Source: SXRF01 sp964624555
Lineage (GTDB): Bacteria; Pseudomonadota; Alphaproteobacteria; Rickettsiales; SXRF01
NCBI GenBank assembly: GCA_964624555.1
Contig: CAZUXB010000016.1
Coordinates: 1-46,727, forward strand
Length of the DNA: 46,727 bases
Direction: 5' to 3'
Shown here: one piece after another, positions 7,647 to 15,640 of the stretch
Numbering within the stretch: position 1 is the first letter of the stretch
How the letters are laid out: every line of letters starts with the position of its first letter
The notes under the pieces: generated by a model
Database searches by the model: none
What the model was told of the DNA's origin: nothing
Seen by the model: the letters and a program-made list of their open reading frames with translations, nothing else
Translations under genes and position numbers: made by a program

Positions 7647-8810
7647 ATGGAACTTAAGCACATAGCACTGTCCGACTCTATGCGCCAAAGACTGGAAAAG
7701 GCGCTTGCTGCAATAAAAGATCCATCAAATGCACAGCAGGTTCTGGAGGCTTTTTCCAGTGCCATCTGGTCACCTGATCCTCAAAAATATGGCCCAATAA
7801 GTAAAGATGATCTGGCCAGAACCGTAGAACTATCAAGCGCTATTTCAGGGATGGCCAATGGTACTGATAGTCCAGCACTGGTAGTTGATAACCTCCCTAT
7901 AAACAATAACCTGTATTTACGCGCCCTTACCGGCCTGAGCCTGAGTATTAATTCGGGGCAGGTTGTTAATCTAGAAGGATCAACCGGCAAATTAATAAAA
8001 AAAGAAGGGTATAATACCAGCTATGCAAGAGCTTGGACTCCTTTGCGCATTCGTACTTCCAAAAGACTGGGAGAGCATCAAAAAACTGGTATGCATAGTG
8101 ATGCTGCGGGGTATCAAACTCCAGTAATAAGAATTCTGGCAAGCGAAAATCCTGGGGCCAATCCTTTATCAACAGTGGTTGCACCCATTTCAGAAATGAT
8201 TGTTGAGACAGCCAAATCCATATGTGAAAACAATGAAGAATATAAAAACAAAGGCATAGAATGGGTTAAAAATGAGGTTGTTCGCGCCCTCAAAGCACCA
8301 GTATGGCAAGAAGCATATCTTATCCATGCGATACCGGGTAAGGATAAGGCTCTTACAACTAACTCGATGATTTTCGAAAATCCTAACAGAGCAAGATTTG
8401 ATAATGCCCCCAGATATGGCCTTTATCAATGCCTTAGCTATACAAAAACAAACGCAAACATTCCCGACAAAATATTAAAATCAGAAAACCTTACACGATC
8501 TTTTCTGGAAGTAGTTGAAAAAAATGTTCAAGAAAGCCTGAAAAGCATGAAAGAAAATTCTGCCGGTATTACTGTAAAACCAGGACAGGCTTTGCTGTGG
8601 AATGATCATTTAGCATTACATGCACCGGGATCTTTTGAAAATGACCTAACCCCGACTGAGCGTGCTATCTGTAATTTTCATGTTCCCGGTGGGCTTGCAA
8701 CCACTAAAAGAAAAGCCCAGAAACCTGGCACAGTTCCTATATTTTCATCTATCCAGACCGCACATCCAAAAACAGTTATCAAACTGGAACAGGAGCTGGA
8801 CTACGCATAA
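7647..8810 (+). CDS. Putative TauD/clavaminate-synthase-like Fe(II)/2-oxoglutarate oxygenase
   Basis: This 387-residue soluble protein fits the jelly-roll oxygenase pattern. A PALVVDNLPIN segment lies at about 76-86. The HxD iron ligands would be His150 and Asp152 in GMHSDAAGYQTPVIRI, the distal ligand His325 in PGQALLWNDHLALHAPGSF, and Arg339 in ERAICNFHV could bind 2-oxoglutarate. The order and spacing match the TauD and clavaminate synthase group, but overall similarity is weak and I rely on motifs only. Such enzymes hydroxylate or desaturate small molecules or proteins. The gene stands alone, is AT-rich, lacks a Shine-Dalgarno, and its end overlaps the convergent SDR gene by ten bases. 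The substrate is unknown. Confidence 0.5.
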   Translation: MELKHIALSDSMRQRLEKALAAIKDPSNAQQVLEAFSSAIWSPDPQKYGPISKDDLARTVELSSAISGMANGTDSPALVVDNLPINNNLYLRALTGLSLSINSGQVVNLEGSTGKLIKKEGYNTSYARAWTPLRIRTSKRLGEHQKTGMHSDAAGYQTPVIRILASENPGANPLSTVVAPISEMIVETAKSICENNEEYKNKGIEWVKNEVVRALKAPVWQEAYLIHAIPGKDKALTTNSMIFENPNRARFDNAPRYGLYQCLSYTKTNANIPDKILKSENLTRSFLEVVEKNVQESLKSMKENSAGITVKPGQALLWNDHLALHAPGSFENDLTPTERAICNFHVPGGLATTKRKAQKPGTVPIFSSIQTAHPKTVIKLEQELDYA

Positions 8811-9508
8811 AATTTCTTGCCCGTATCGAGCATTTTTTCGCTGGCTAGTTTTACGAAAACATCGGTGATGTTGTCCGGGTGCGGCAGACTCATCGGGTCT
8901 TCACCCGGGAAGGCTGATGCGCGCATTCTGGTGCGCACGCCGCCGGGGTCGATGATATTTACTTTAAGCGATGTTTTGCTATTTTCTGCGGCGTAGGTCT
9001 CCACCATTTTTTCCAGCGCGGCTTTGCTTATCGCATAGGCTCCCCAATAGGGATAGGTGCCTTCGGTTACACCCGATGACACGAACATCGCACGCGGACT
9101 GGGTGAGTTTTTAAGCAGCAGGTCAAAACAGCGCAGCAGGTGGAAATTCGCGGTCAGGTTTACGGCCATTACCTTGTCCCACTGCTCGGTGCTGGTATGG
9201 GCCACTGGCGTGAGGTCGCCCAGCACCCCGGCATTACCAACCAATATATCCAGCTTGCCGAAACGGTTCGCTATACCCTGCGCCAGCATTTCTATCTTGT
9301 CGGTTTCAAGAAGGTCGAGCGGCACCAGCGTTGCCGGGCCACCGCCCGCTGCTTTTATTTCATCATCAAGCTGTTCCAACGCTTTTACCGTGCGCCCGGT
9401 GGCGATAACATGCGCCCCCTCCCCGGCAAAACGTTTCGCCACGCTATAGCCGATACCACGAGTAGCGCCGGTGATCAGGGCGATGCGGCCAGAGAGAGAA
9501 ATAGACAT
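8801..9508 (-). CDS. Short-chain dehydrogenase/reductase
   Basis: This 235-residue classical SDR has the TGATRGIG cofactor motif at 13-20, NAG at 92-94, Ser144/Ser145 and the catalytic Tyr158-Ala-Ile-Ser-Lys162 pair. A TGR segment at 37-39 is compatible with NADP(H). In many alphaproteobacteria an SDR of this type follows cvpA-purF. Here it is still downstream of purF on the same strand but separated from it by three small unknown genes. The substrate is not predictable. Confidence 0.9.
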   Translation of the reverse strand: MSISLSGRIALITGATRGIGYSVAKRFAGEGAHVIATGRTVKALEQLDDEIKAAGGGPATLVPLDLLETDKIEMLAQGIANRFGKLDILVGNAGVLGDLTPVAHTSTEQWDKVMAVNLTANFHLLRCFDLLLKNSPSPRAMFVSSGVTEGTYPYWGAYAISKAALEKMVETYAAENSKTSLKVNIIDPGGVRTRMRASAFPGEDPMSLPHPDNITDVFVKLASEKMLDTGKKFYA

Positions 9509-9510
9509 AT

Positions 9511-9807
9511 TTATTTAGATGGACATGCTTTTGTAAACTCTACACCTAATGCCTTTATTGTAGTACCACACTCCTGCGTATTAATAACCCAGTATACTAA
9601 TAATACCGTGATAAAAGGAGATAAAACCTTTATAAATTCTAGCAGATTGCGCCACCATGATTTTTCATATGAATTTCTAGCTTTATCTAACAAACTAATA
9701 GATTTTTGATAATCCTTTGCATATGTTTCAACCCTTGCCAAATAATCTTTGGCCAGCTCAAGAACTTGCCTATCTGTCGATGGCGTATTATTAGAAGGAC
9801 TACTCAT
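9511..9807 (-). CDS. Small single-helix membrane protein, unknown
   Basis: This 98-residue protein has a hydrophilic, probably helical N-terminal 50 residues and a membrane helix at about 59-77 (LSPFITVLLVYWVINT), followed by a short Cys-containing tail with two cysteines. It ends two bases before the SDR start and overlaps the preceding gene by four bases. It is the last of three ATGA-linked tiny genes sitting between purF and the SDR gene. I do not recognise the family. The membrane anchor plus coiled N-terminus suggests a scaffold or sensor, but nothing confirms this. Confidence 0.6.
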   Translation of the reverse strand: MSSPSNNTPSTDRQVLELAKDYLARVETYAKDYQKSISLLDKARNSYEKSWWRNLLEFIKVLSPFITVLLVYWVINTQECGTTIKALGVEFTKACPSK

Positions 9808-10001
9808 CTTTTAAACATTCTTGGGTATTTATCCATTACCTCTTTGTGAGTTTTATCAAGAATAGCTATGCTTCTCTTAAAAAAATCCATTACAATTTCT
9901 CGTTCAGGCTGTTTTACCGCTTGCCAATAAGCTTTTTGAGTTTCTCCTATTTGACGGACGATAGCAGGAGGATTTGTATTAAATATAAAGTTCCTATTCA
10001 T
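9804..10001 (-). CDS. Tiny unknown helical protein, 65 aa
   Basis: This 65-residue, highly charged protein is predicted helical by eye (IVRQIGETQKAYWQAVKQ, then IVMDFFKRSIAILDKTHKEV). It has no signal or membrane segment. It overlaps both neighbours by four bases, which strongly supports real translation as the middle gene of a three-gene operon (10249-9511). I do not recognise the family. Confidence 0.6.
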   Translation of the reverse strand: MNRNFIFNTNPPAIVRQIGETQKAYWQAVKQPEREIVMDFFKRSIAILDKTHKEVMDKYPRMFKR

Positions 10002-10249
10002 GGCTTACCACCCTCTATAATCTTACTTAAAATTTCAACTAAGCCTTTAGCATGATCAATGTCTATAGTAACGCGTTCTATTAAAGCTGCTGACTGCATA
10101 TTATCTGCATAAATCATCGACAAGACTATGTGCTTTTCATTAAGCAACGTAACTTGAATATTGGTGCATAACTTAGGAACCATACGATCCATTTGGCCAA
10201 TAGCAGATCCTGTCGAAATTTCGTGATTATCATCATTTTTTACTGTCAT
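9998..10249 (-). CDS. Small protein resembling DUF3467
   Basis: This 83-residue protein heads the three-gene set. Its second half (VTIDIDHAKGLVEILSKIIE at about 59-78) resembles the C-terminal strand-helix of DUF3467 proteins, where a strand is followed by HAK.L...L...I. The first half would supply the preceding strands. The resemblance is from memory and modest. A GAGGA Shine-Dalgarno lies upstream. The set lies between purF and its usual SDR neighbour, so it looks like an accessory insertion that uses the host operon. Confidence 0.55.
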   Translation of the reverse strand: MTVKNDDNHEISTGSAIGQMDRMVPKLCTNIQVTLLNEKHIVLSMIYADNMQSAALIERVTIDIDHAKGLVEILSKIIEGGKP

Positions 10250-10323
10250 TTTTACAAATTCCTCGGTTTCATAGTAACATATTTTATCTTATAAATCTAC
10301 ATTTTATGGTTTGGAAGTATAAA

Positions 10324-11775
10324 TTACACATCCATCATCTCAGAGAACAGGTCTTTCTGCGAACCATTAAGCGCGTTCTCAGCATCGGTAAGCGGTATCG
10401 GATAATCGCCGGAGAAGCAGGCATCGCAGAATTGTGGCGATGCGCTGTCACGGTTGATATTAGCAACTGCCTGATACATACCATCCAGTGAAATGAAGGC
10501 AAGGCTGTCAACCCCGATTATTCTTGCCATTTCCGCGACATCATGCCTGGAGGCAAGGAGCTGGTCGCGCTCTGGTGTGTCTACCCCATAGAAACAGGAA
10601 TGGGTGGTTGGCGGGCTGGCGATACGCATATGCACCTCGGTGGCTCCGGCATCGCGCACCATGCTGACTATCTTTTTTGAAGTTGTCCCGCGCACGATAC
10701 TATCATCGACCAATACCACACGTTTACCTTCCAACACTGCGCGGTTGCCATTATGTTTTAGTTTTACGCCAAGATGGCGCACCTGATCCGATGGTTCGAT
10801 AAAAGTGCGGCCGACATAATGGTTGCGGATAATACCCAGCTCGAAAGGAATGCCCGATTCCTTGGCATAACCGATAGCACCCGGTATCCCCGAATCTGGC
10901 ACCGGAACCACCACATCGGCCGCTACTTTTGTTTCGCGGGCGAGCCAGGCACCGATACGCTGGCGGGTTTCATAAACATTGCGCCCTTCACTCACCGAAT
11001 CCGGGCGCGAGAAATAAACATATTCAAATATACAAAAACGTTTTGGAACATTGGCAAAAGGTTTTATCGAACGCACACCTTCGGAAGTTATCATGACTAT
11101 CTCACCCGGCTCAATATCGCGGACATATTTAGCACCGACAATATCCAGCGCGCAGGTTTCCGAAGCCAGTATATAGCTGTCGCCGAGCCGACCCATCACC
11201 AGCGGGCGCACACCCAGCGGATCACGCACACCTATCAGCGTATCATCACTGATCACCACCAGTGAATAAGCCCCTTCCACCCGCGACAATGCGTCATACA
11301 AACGATCTTCCACCGAAGATTTTTTAGACAGTGCTATAAGGTGGATTATGACTTCCGTATCCGAGGTCGACTGGAACAGGCAGCCGATATCGATAAGCTG
11401 CTTGCGCAGGGTCATAGCGTTGGTCAGGTTACCATTATGGGCAACACCAAGCCCACCGAAACTGAAATCACCGAACAGTGGCTGGACGTTACGCAAAAGT
11501 GTTTCCCCGGTGGTGGAATAACGGTTATGACCGATAGCCGCATGGCCTTTAAGCTTGCCGATTATCTCTGCCGAGTTGAAATTATCACCCACCAGCCCAA
11601 GAGCGCGGTGGGTGTAAAAGTGGCTGCCATCAAAAGAAACTATCCCGGCTGCCTCCTGCCCTCTGTGCTGCAATGCGTGGAGGCCAAGGGCGGTAAGAGC
11701 CGAAGCTTCAGCATGGCCGAAAATACCGAATATACCGCATTCTTCGTGGAGATGGTCTGTATCAAATATTGTCAT
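10324..11775 (-). CDS. purF: Amidophosphoribosyltransferase PurF
   Basis: This 483-residue enzyme catalyses the first step of purine synthesis, converting PRPP and glutamine to phosphoribosylamine. Cys13 follows a 12-residue propeptide and starts the mature N-terminal nucleophile domain (CGIFGIFG). The glutaminase part has HNGNL and the DTEVIIHLI segment. The PRPP-binding loop VVLVDDSIVRGTTS lies in the C-terminal half. Cysteines in FCIFEY, HSCFYG and CDACFSG match the iron-sulfur subgroup typified by Bacillus subtilis PurF. The start overlaps the cvpA stop by four bases, giving the common cvpA-purF arrangement. Confidence 0.97.
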   Translation of the reverse strand: MTIFDTDHLHEECGIFGIFGHAEASALTALGLHALQHRGQEAAGIVSFDGSHFYTHRALGLVGDNFNSAEIIGKLKGHAAIGHNRYSTTGETLLRNVQPLFGDFSFGGLGVAHNGNLTNAMTLRKQLIDIGCLFQSTSDTEVIIHLIALSKKSSVEDRLYDALSRVEGAYSLVVISDDTLIGVRDPLGVRPLVMGRLGDSYILASETCALDIVGAKYVRDIEPGEIVMITSEGVRSIKPFANVPKRFCIFEYVYFSRPDSVSEGRNVYETRQRIGAWLARETKVAADVVVPVPDSGIPGAIGYAKESGIPFELGIIRNHYVGRTFIEPSDQVRHLGVKLKHNGNRAVLEGKRVVLVDDSIVRGTTSKKIVSMVRDAGATEVHMRIASPPTTHSCFYGVDTPERDQLLASRHDVAEMARIIGVDSLAFISLDGMYQAVANINRDSASPQFCDACFSGDYPIPLTDAENALNGSQKDLFSEMMDV

Positions 11776-12509
11776 GGTTTTTTGTTTAGGTTTTTAAGTA
11801 ATTCGTCAAAAGCCCCGGAATTATTTTCCGGTTTATTTTCCTGGCGGTTTTCTGGTCTATCTTCCTGCTTATTATCCAGCCCATTCCCCAACCCATTACC
11901 AATATTATTAATATTATCAGGGTTTTTGAGCTTGTCGCGTATTGTTTCTTCCATTTTTTCTTTTATAGAATCCTGAACACTGTCCTTGGCTTTTTTCTGC
12001 ATGTTGGAAAGTTCTTCAGTATAACTTGGAGCCATTTTGGCCAGCATGACCGCTCCCTTTTCCACATATGGGCGGGTCACAGCTTTTTCCAGCCAGTCCG
12101 GACGGCTGTCTTCTTTCATAACCAGCGACATCATCAGATAAGCCAGGGAAACAATAAAGCTACCGCGCAACGCGCCAAACAGGAAGCCGAGTATATTGTC
12201 AAATATCCCCAGTTCGCTACCAGATTTGAGCACTTTAATTATCGAGCGGTTAATCAGGAAAAACCCAATAAGGGAGCCAAAATATAAAAGAACTGAAGCA
12301 GCTATGTTCCCTGCCATCGGGTTTACGAAATGCGGCTGCAATGCCGCTGAAAGCGGCTTGTAAAAACGTATGGTGATGTATGCTGACCCAACCCACGCCA
12401 CCAGTGATAATACTTCTTTTACAAAACCACGGAACAGCGCAAAAATACATGACAGGAACATAATGCTGAGGACAGCTATATCAAAATAATTAAATTGTGC
12501 TGTGACCAT
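11772..12509 (-). CDS. cvpA: CvpA family membrane protein
   Basis: This 245-residue protein has four hydrophobic helices in its first 125 residues and the family signature FDIAVLSIMFLSCIFALFRGFVKE (written in parts: FDIAVL near 8-13 and RGFVKEVLSLVAW at 28-40). The remaining 100 residues form a soluble tail ending in a low-complexity Asn/Glu/Lys-rich stretch. CvpA is an inner-membrane protein linked to envelope homeostasis and colicin V export. It is coupled to purF by a 4-bp overlap. In related genomes radA directly precedes it; here two toxin-antitoxin genes intervene. Confidence 0.9.
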   Translation of the reverse strand: MVTAQFNYFDIAVLSIMFLSCIFALFRGFVKEVLSLVAWVGSAYITIRFYKPLSAALQPHFVNPMAGNIAASVLLYFGSLIGFFLINRSIIKVLKSGSELGIFDNILGFLFGALRGSFIVSLAYLMMSLVMKEDSRPDWLEKAVTRPYVEKGAVMLAKMAPSYTEELSNMQKKAKDSVQDSIKEKMEETIRDKLKNPDNINNIGNGLGNGLDNKQEDRPENRQENKPENNSGAFDELLKNLNKKP

Positions 12510-12521
12510 ACAAATCTATCC

Positions 12522-12809
12522 TTAACTAATTTTCTTTTCCAATTTTTTAACCATGGTTTCAATCTTTAGTTTTAGTGCTGGCAAATCACTATCCATAACT
12601 TCCTGAACCGTCTTTATATTTATATTGCCATAATCATGGACTATTCTGTTGCGCATATTTATAGCGGCTTCACCAATTATAGCCACATTATATAAAACTG
12701 CATGCAGTGTCATTTTGTTTTGCAAATCAGAAGTTTTATAATCTTCAATATCTGTAATGGCCTGCAGAATATCGCCCAGTTTAAGCAAGTCCATATTGAT
12801 TTTATTCAT
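12522..12809 (-). CDS. hepT: HEPN-domain toxin HepT-like (DUF86), shortened
   Basis: This 95-residue protein carries the Rx4H ribonuclease-type motif as Arg53 to His58 in RNRIVHDY, preceded by AVLYNVAIIGEAA. Typical DUF86 proteins have about twenty residues between the EAA helix and the RNR motif, including a W..I.GM stretch. Here EAAINM runs straight into RNRIVHDY, so that segment is missing. The deletion might weaken activity or reflect a divergent subfamily. HepT partners are tyrosine- or AMP-modified by MNT antitoxins and cleave RNA when released. It starts four bases inside the MNT gene's end, so the pair is coupled. Confidence 0.8.
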   Translation of the reverse strand: MNKINMDLLKLGDILQAITDIEDYKTSDLQNKMTLHAVLYNVAIIGEAAINMRNRIVHDYGNINIKTVQEVMDSDLPALKLKIETMVKKLEKKIS

Positions 12810-13123
12810 AATGGTATAGCTTCCGACAAAATATAAGGTACTAAAACTGGTTTTATTGCCAGATCATCTACTACATCTACTTTCTTTCCACCAATCAATT
12901 CCGAAACACTAACTTCAAAGGCCGAAATATCAAGCAATGAGCAGTTGCTTTTAGCATGAACCAGTAAATCAATATCACTATCCTCACCATCTTCTCCACG
13001 CACCACTGAGCCAAAAATACGAATATCTTCTAGCTTGTATTTATCCGCCAGTTCAAGAATATCTTTGCGATAGTTAGAACGTAAATAATCCAGATCCATA
13101 TCAAAAACCTTATTTTGCCCCAA
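12806..13123 (-). CDS. mntA: MNT-domain nucleotidyltransferase antitoxin MntA-like
   Basis: This 105-residue minimal nucleotidyltransferase has the GSVVRGEDGEDSDIDLLV signature: Gly38-Ser39 followed by metal ligands Asp50 and Asp52, with a likely third at Asp83 in KKVDVVD. The family adds AMP to HEPN toxins and silences them. The gene begins 14 bases inside the 3' end of radA and overlaps hepT by four bases, so the module is inserted tightly between radA and cvpA and probably depends on radA transcription and translation. Confidence 0.87.
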   Translation of the reverse strand: MGQNKVFDMDLDYLRSNYRKDILELADKYKLEDIRIFGSVVRGEDGEDSDIDLLVHAKSNCSLLDISAFEVSVSELIGGKKVDVVDDLAIKPVLVPYILSEAIPL

Positions 13124-14465
13124 ACAGCTGCCGCGCCAAATTCTGTACTGTTTCTACCGTAATTACCTTAAGAGTCAAATCTTTAAGTGAGTGATTTGGC
13201 GTGTATGCGCTGGAAAAACCCAATTTTTCCGCTTCCTTGAGGCGCCCGTCCATGCGCGGCACCGCCCGCACCTCGCCGGAAAGGCCGATTTCCCCGAACA
13301 TTACCGAACGCTCCGGCAGCGGCACATCATAGAGCGCAGAAAGCAACGCCGCCGCTACCGCCATATCCGCCGCTGGCTCGGAAATACGGATTCCCCCAGC
13401 CACGTTCAGATACACTTCCTTATCGGAAAACCTAATGCCACAGCGCGTTTCCAGCACGGCGAGGATCATGGCCAGTCTATTGGAATCCCAGCCCACCACG
13501 GCCCGGCGCGGAGATGACATATAAGATGGTGCCACCAAAGCCTGGATTTCCACCAGAAGCGGCCTCGTCCCTTCCATGCCGGCAAATACGCAGGCACCGC
13601 TTATGGCTGTATCGCGGTTCGATAAAAACAAAGCCGACGGGTTGGAAACTTCCTTAAGCCCCCCCTCCTGCATGTCGAATACACCAATTTCATCGGTGCC
13701 GCCGAAACGGTTCTTCACCGCACGTAAAATCCTGAACTGGTGCCCCCTCTCCCCTTCAAAATACAGCACCGTATCGACCATATGTTCCAGCACCCGCGGC
13801 CCGGCTATCTGCCCGTCCTTGGTCACATGCCCCACAAGGAACAGTGTTATACCGCGTTTTTTCGCAAGTTTTATCAGCTCGTGGCTCGCCGCCCGCACCT
13901 GTGAAACCGTGCCCGGCGCCGCTTCTATATTGTCGATATACATGGTCTGGATCGAATCGATGATGACCACATCCGGCGCGTCTTTATCGAGGCTGGCAAT
14001 GATATCGCGCACCGAGGTCGCCGCCGCCATCAGCACCTTTTTGCTGGCAAGCCCCAGTCTTTTTGCCCGGAGCGATACCTGCGCCACCGATTCCTCCCCG
14101 GAAATATAGGCGCATGAGCACCCAATATTCGCGAGCGACACCACCGCCTGCAACAGCAGCGTCGATTTTCCGATGCCCGGATCACCGCCAATAAGCACCG
14201 CGCTACCGGCCACCAGACCGCCGCCTAACACCCTATCAAGTTCGTTTATCCCGGTCGATTGCCGTGGCGCATCCCTGGAATCAGCATCCAGCGTCACAAA
14301 ATCGAGTTTTTTACCCTTGCCGCCTGCATCCAGCCCTTTTGGCGTTATCTCCAGCACCTGCTCAGAGATGGTGTTCCACGCCCCGCAATCGTCGCATTTC
14401 CCCGACCATTTCGGGTGCACCGCGCCACAATTACTGCATACAAACTGGGAACTGTTTTTTACCAT
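13110..14465 (-). CDS. radA: DNA repair protein RadA (Sms)
   Basis: This 451-residue protein has all RadA modules: a four-cysteine zinc finger (Cys10, Cys13, Cys24, Cys27), a RecA-type ATPase with Walker A GGDPGIGKST at 93-102, the RadA-specific KNRFG motif at 251-255 and a Lon-protease-like C-terminal domain. It helps process recombination intermediates as a branch-migrating helicase. It is the first gene of a leftward operon (radA-mntA-hepT-cvpA-purF) and diverges from the toxin-antitoxin genes at 14537. Confidence 0.96.
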   Translation of the reverse strand: MVKNSSQFVCSNCGAVHPKWSGKCDDCGAWNTISEQVLEITPKGLDAGGKGKKLDFVTLDADSRDAPRQSTGINELDRVLGGGLVAGSAVLIGGDPGIGKSTLLLQAVVSLANIGCSCAYISGEESVAQVSLRAKRLGLASKKVLMAAATSVRDIIASLDKDAPDVVIIDSIQTMYIDNIEAAPGTVSQVRAASHELIKLAKKRGITLFLVGHVTKDGQIAGPRVLEHMVDTVLYFEGERGHQFRILRAVKNRFGGTDEIGVFDMQEGGLKEVSNPSALFLSNRDTAISGACVFAGMEGTRPLLVEIQALVAPSYMSSPRRAVVGWDSNRLAMILAVLETRCGIRFSDKEVYLNVAGGIRISEPAADMAVAAALLSALYDVPLPERSVMFGEIGLSGEVRAVPRMDGRLKEAEKLGFSSAYTPNHSLKDLTLKVITVETVQNLARQLFGAK

Positions 14466-14536
14466 TTTTTACTTCCAACTTATGTACATTTGTGTTAATG
14501 TACATTTGTACATCATGTTAATATAGGGGATTTTTT

Positions 14537-14803
14537 ATGAGCAGAATCAGTATAGAGGTAACACCCGACATTCACAAGGCCATTAAGATAGCCGCACTTA
14601 ATAACGGCTTAAGTGTTAAAGATTTTGTCATTAAAAAACTTATAGAAAATCATCCTCACCCCAAGTCAAAATCAGATGACTGCCCTATCTGTAAAGCTTT
14701 TGGTAAAGACCGAAAATATAAAAAATTAAAGGCAGCAGACAAAAAAATCGTTGGTCGCTATAAAACAACGAAGGATATGTTTTCTGATATATTGAAGAGC
14801 TAA
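14537..14803 (+). CDS. Ribbon-helix-helix antitoxin with CPxC insert
   Basis: This 88-residue protein starts with a ribbon-helix-helix fold (RISIEVTPDIHKAIKIAALN then LSVKDFVIKKLIE), the DNA-binding dimer domain of RelB/DinJ-like antitoxins. The toxin-binding half contains Cys49-Pro-Ile-Cys52, unusual for such antitoxins and suggestive of a redox- or metal-sensitive site. The gene ends two bases before the toxin start. A GGGGA stretch lies eight bases before the ATG, and the AT-rich gap to radA (14466-14536) must hold both divergent promoters. Autoregulation by the RHH domain is expected for the family. Confidence 0.82.
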   Translation: MSRISIEVTPDIHKAIKIAALNNGLSVKDFVIKKLIENHPHPKSKSDDCPICKAFGKDRKYKKLKAADKKIVGRYKTTKDMFSDILKS

Positions 14804-14805
14804 AA

Positions 14806-15075
14806 ATGCGGCAAATCCAAGTTACCAATAAATACTGCAAAGATTTAAAACTTTGCCATAGAAGAGGTAACAAAATTGCCAAATTAGTAACCGTGATAGA
14901 CGAATTGCAACAAACCGGAATTTTACCTGCCAAGAACCGCCCGCATAAACTATCCGGAAATCGCGCTGGGCAATGGGAATGTCATATTGAACCAGATTGG
15001 CTATTAGTGTACAGCATAGACCAAGAAACCCTCACACTCATTGAAACTGGCACTCACTCTGACTTATTTGAATAA
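14806..15075 (+). CDS. YafQ/RelE-family mRNA interferase toxin
   Basis: This 89-residue protein matches the YafQ subgroup of RelE-like ribosome-dependent endonucleases. The YafQ catalytic set of His, His, Asp, His appears as His47 (HKLSG), His60 and Asp64 (ECHIEPDWLLVY), and His84 (GTHSDLF). Length and the final HSDLF are typical. It lies directly behind its RHH antitoxin, so this is a complete type II module. The active-site residues are all present, so the toxin is probably functional. Confidence 0.87.
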   Translation: MRQIQVTNKYCKDLKLCHRRGNKIAKLVTVIDELQQTGILPAKNRPHKLSGNRAGQWECHIEPDWLLVYSIDQETLTLIETGTHSDLFE

Positions 15076-15076
15076 T

Positions 15077-15496
15077 ATGAAAATAATTGAACTAAAAACC
15101 ATAGCCGAATTTGCCCCCGCTTATCGGCTGATAAACCAAGCCAACCCCACTCTCACCAAGGCTGAATTTAATAAACGGCTCAAAAAGATGCTTTCGCATG
15201 GCTATCGCTGCATTGCCGCTGTTGAAAAAGGTGAATATATTGGGGTTTGTGGGTTTTGGGAGGGCACGCGCTTCTGGTGCGGCGATTTCATTGACCTCGA
15301 TAATGTCGTTGTAGATGAGAAGCTTAGAAGCAAAGGTATCGGCCAGAAGATGGTAAAGTGGGTGGAAAACCTAGCGAAAAAGACCGGCTGCACCCAGACC
15401 GGCCTTGATTGTTATGTAACCTATAACGACGCTCAACGCTTTTATTTTAAGCAAGGATATATTATAAAGGGCTACCATTTTACGAAGTCCTTATAA
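15077..15496 (+). CDS. GNAT-family N-acetyltransferase
   Basis: I start this gene at the ATG at 15077, two bases after the YafQ stop; an upstream in-frame codon would overlap the toxin by more than thirty bases. The 139-residue product has the GNAT acetyl-CoA loop RSKGIG at about 91-96 after the strand DLDNVVVDE, and a C-terminal NDAQRFYFKQGY segment. Its immediate position behind the toxin-antitoxin pair suggests co-transcription. GNAT enzymes are themselves toxins in some TA systems, but those pair with their own RHH antitoxin, so this is more likely a passenger or a third module member. The substrate is unknown. Confidence 0.85.
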   Translation: MKIIELKTIAEFAPAYRLINQANPTLTKAEFNKRLKKMLSHGYRCIAAVEKGEYIGVCGFWEGTRFWCGDFIDLDNVVVDEKLRSKGIGQKMVKWVENLAKKTGCTQTGLDCYVTYNDAQRFYFKQGYIIKGYHFTKSL

Positions 15497-15640
15497 ATTA
15501 TTTAGTATAAAACCACAAAAAAACCAGAAAATCCTGCTTAGGCACTAATTATTTGAATAATTAATTAGCTATTATTAACATTTTCTGCTAACATTTCCGG
15601 GTGTTGTTAAACTATATATTTTAAAAAAACAGGATTAAAA

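Noticed and set aside
15041..15076. Upstream start for the GNAT gene overlapping the toxin
   Set aside because: It lies deep in the YafQ coding sequence. The ATG at 15077 gives a normal GNAT N-terminus.
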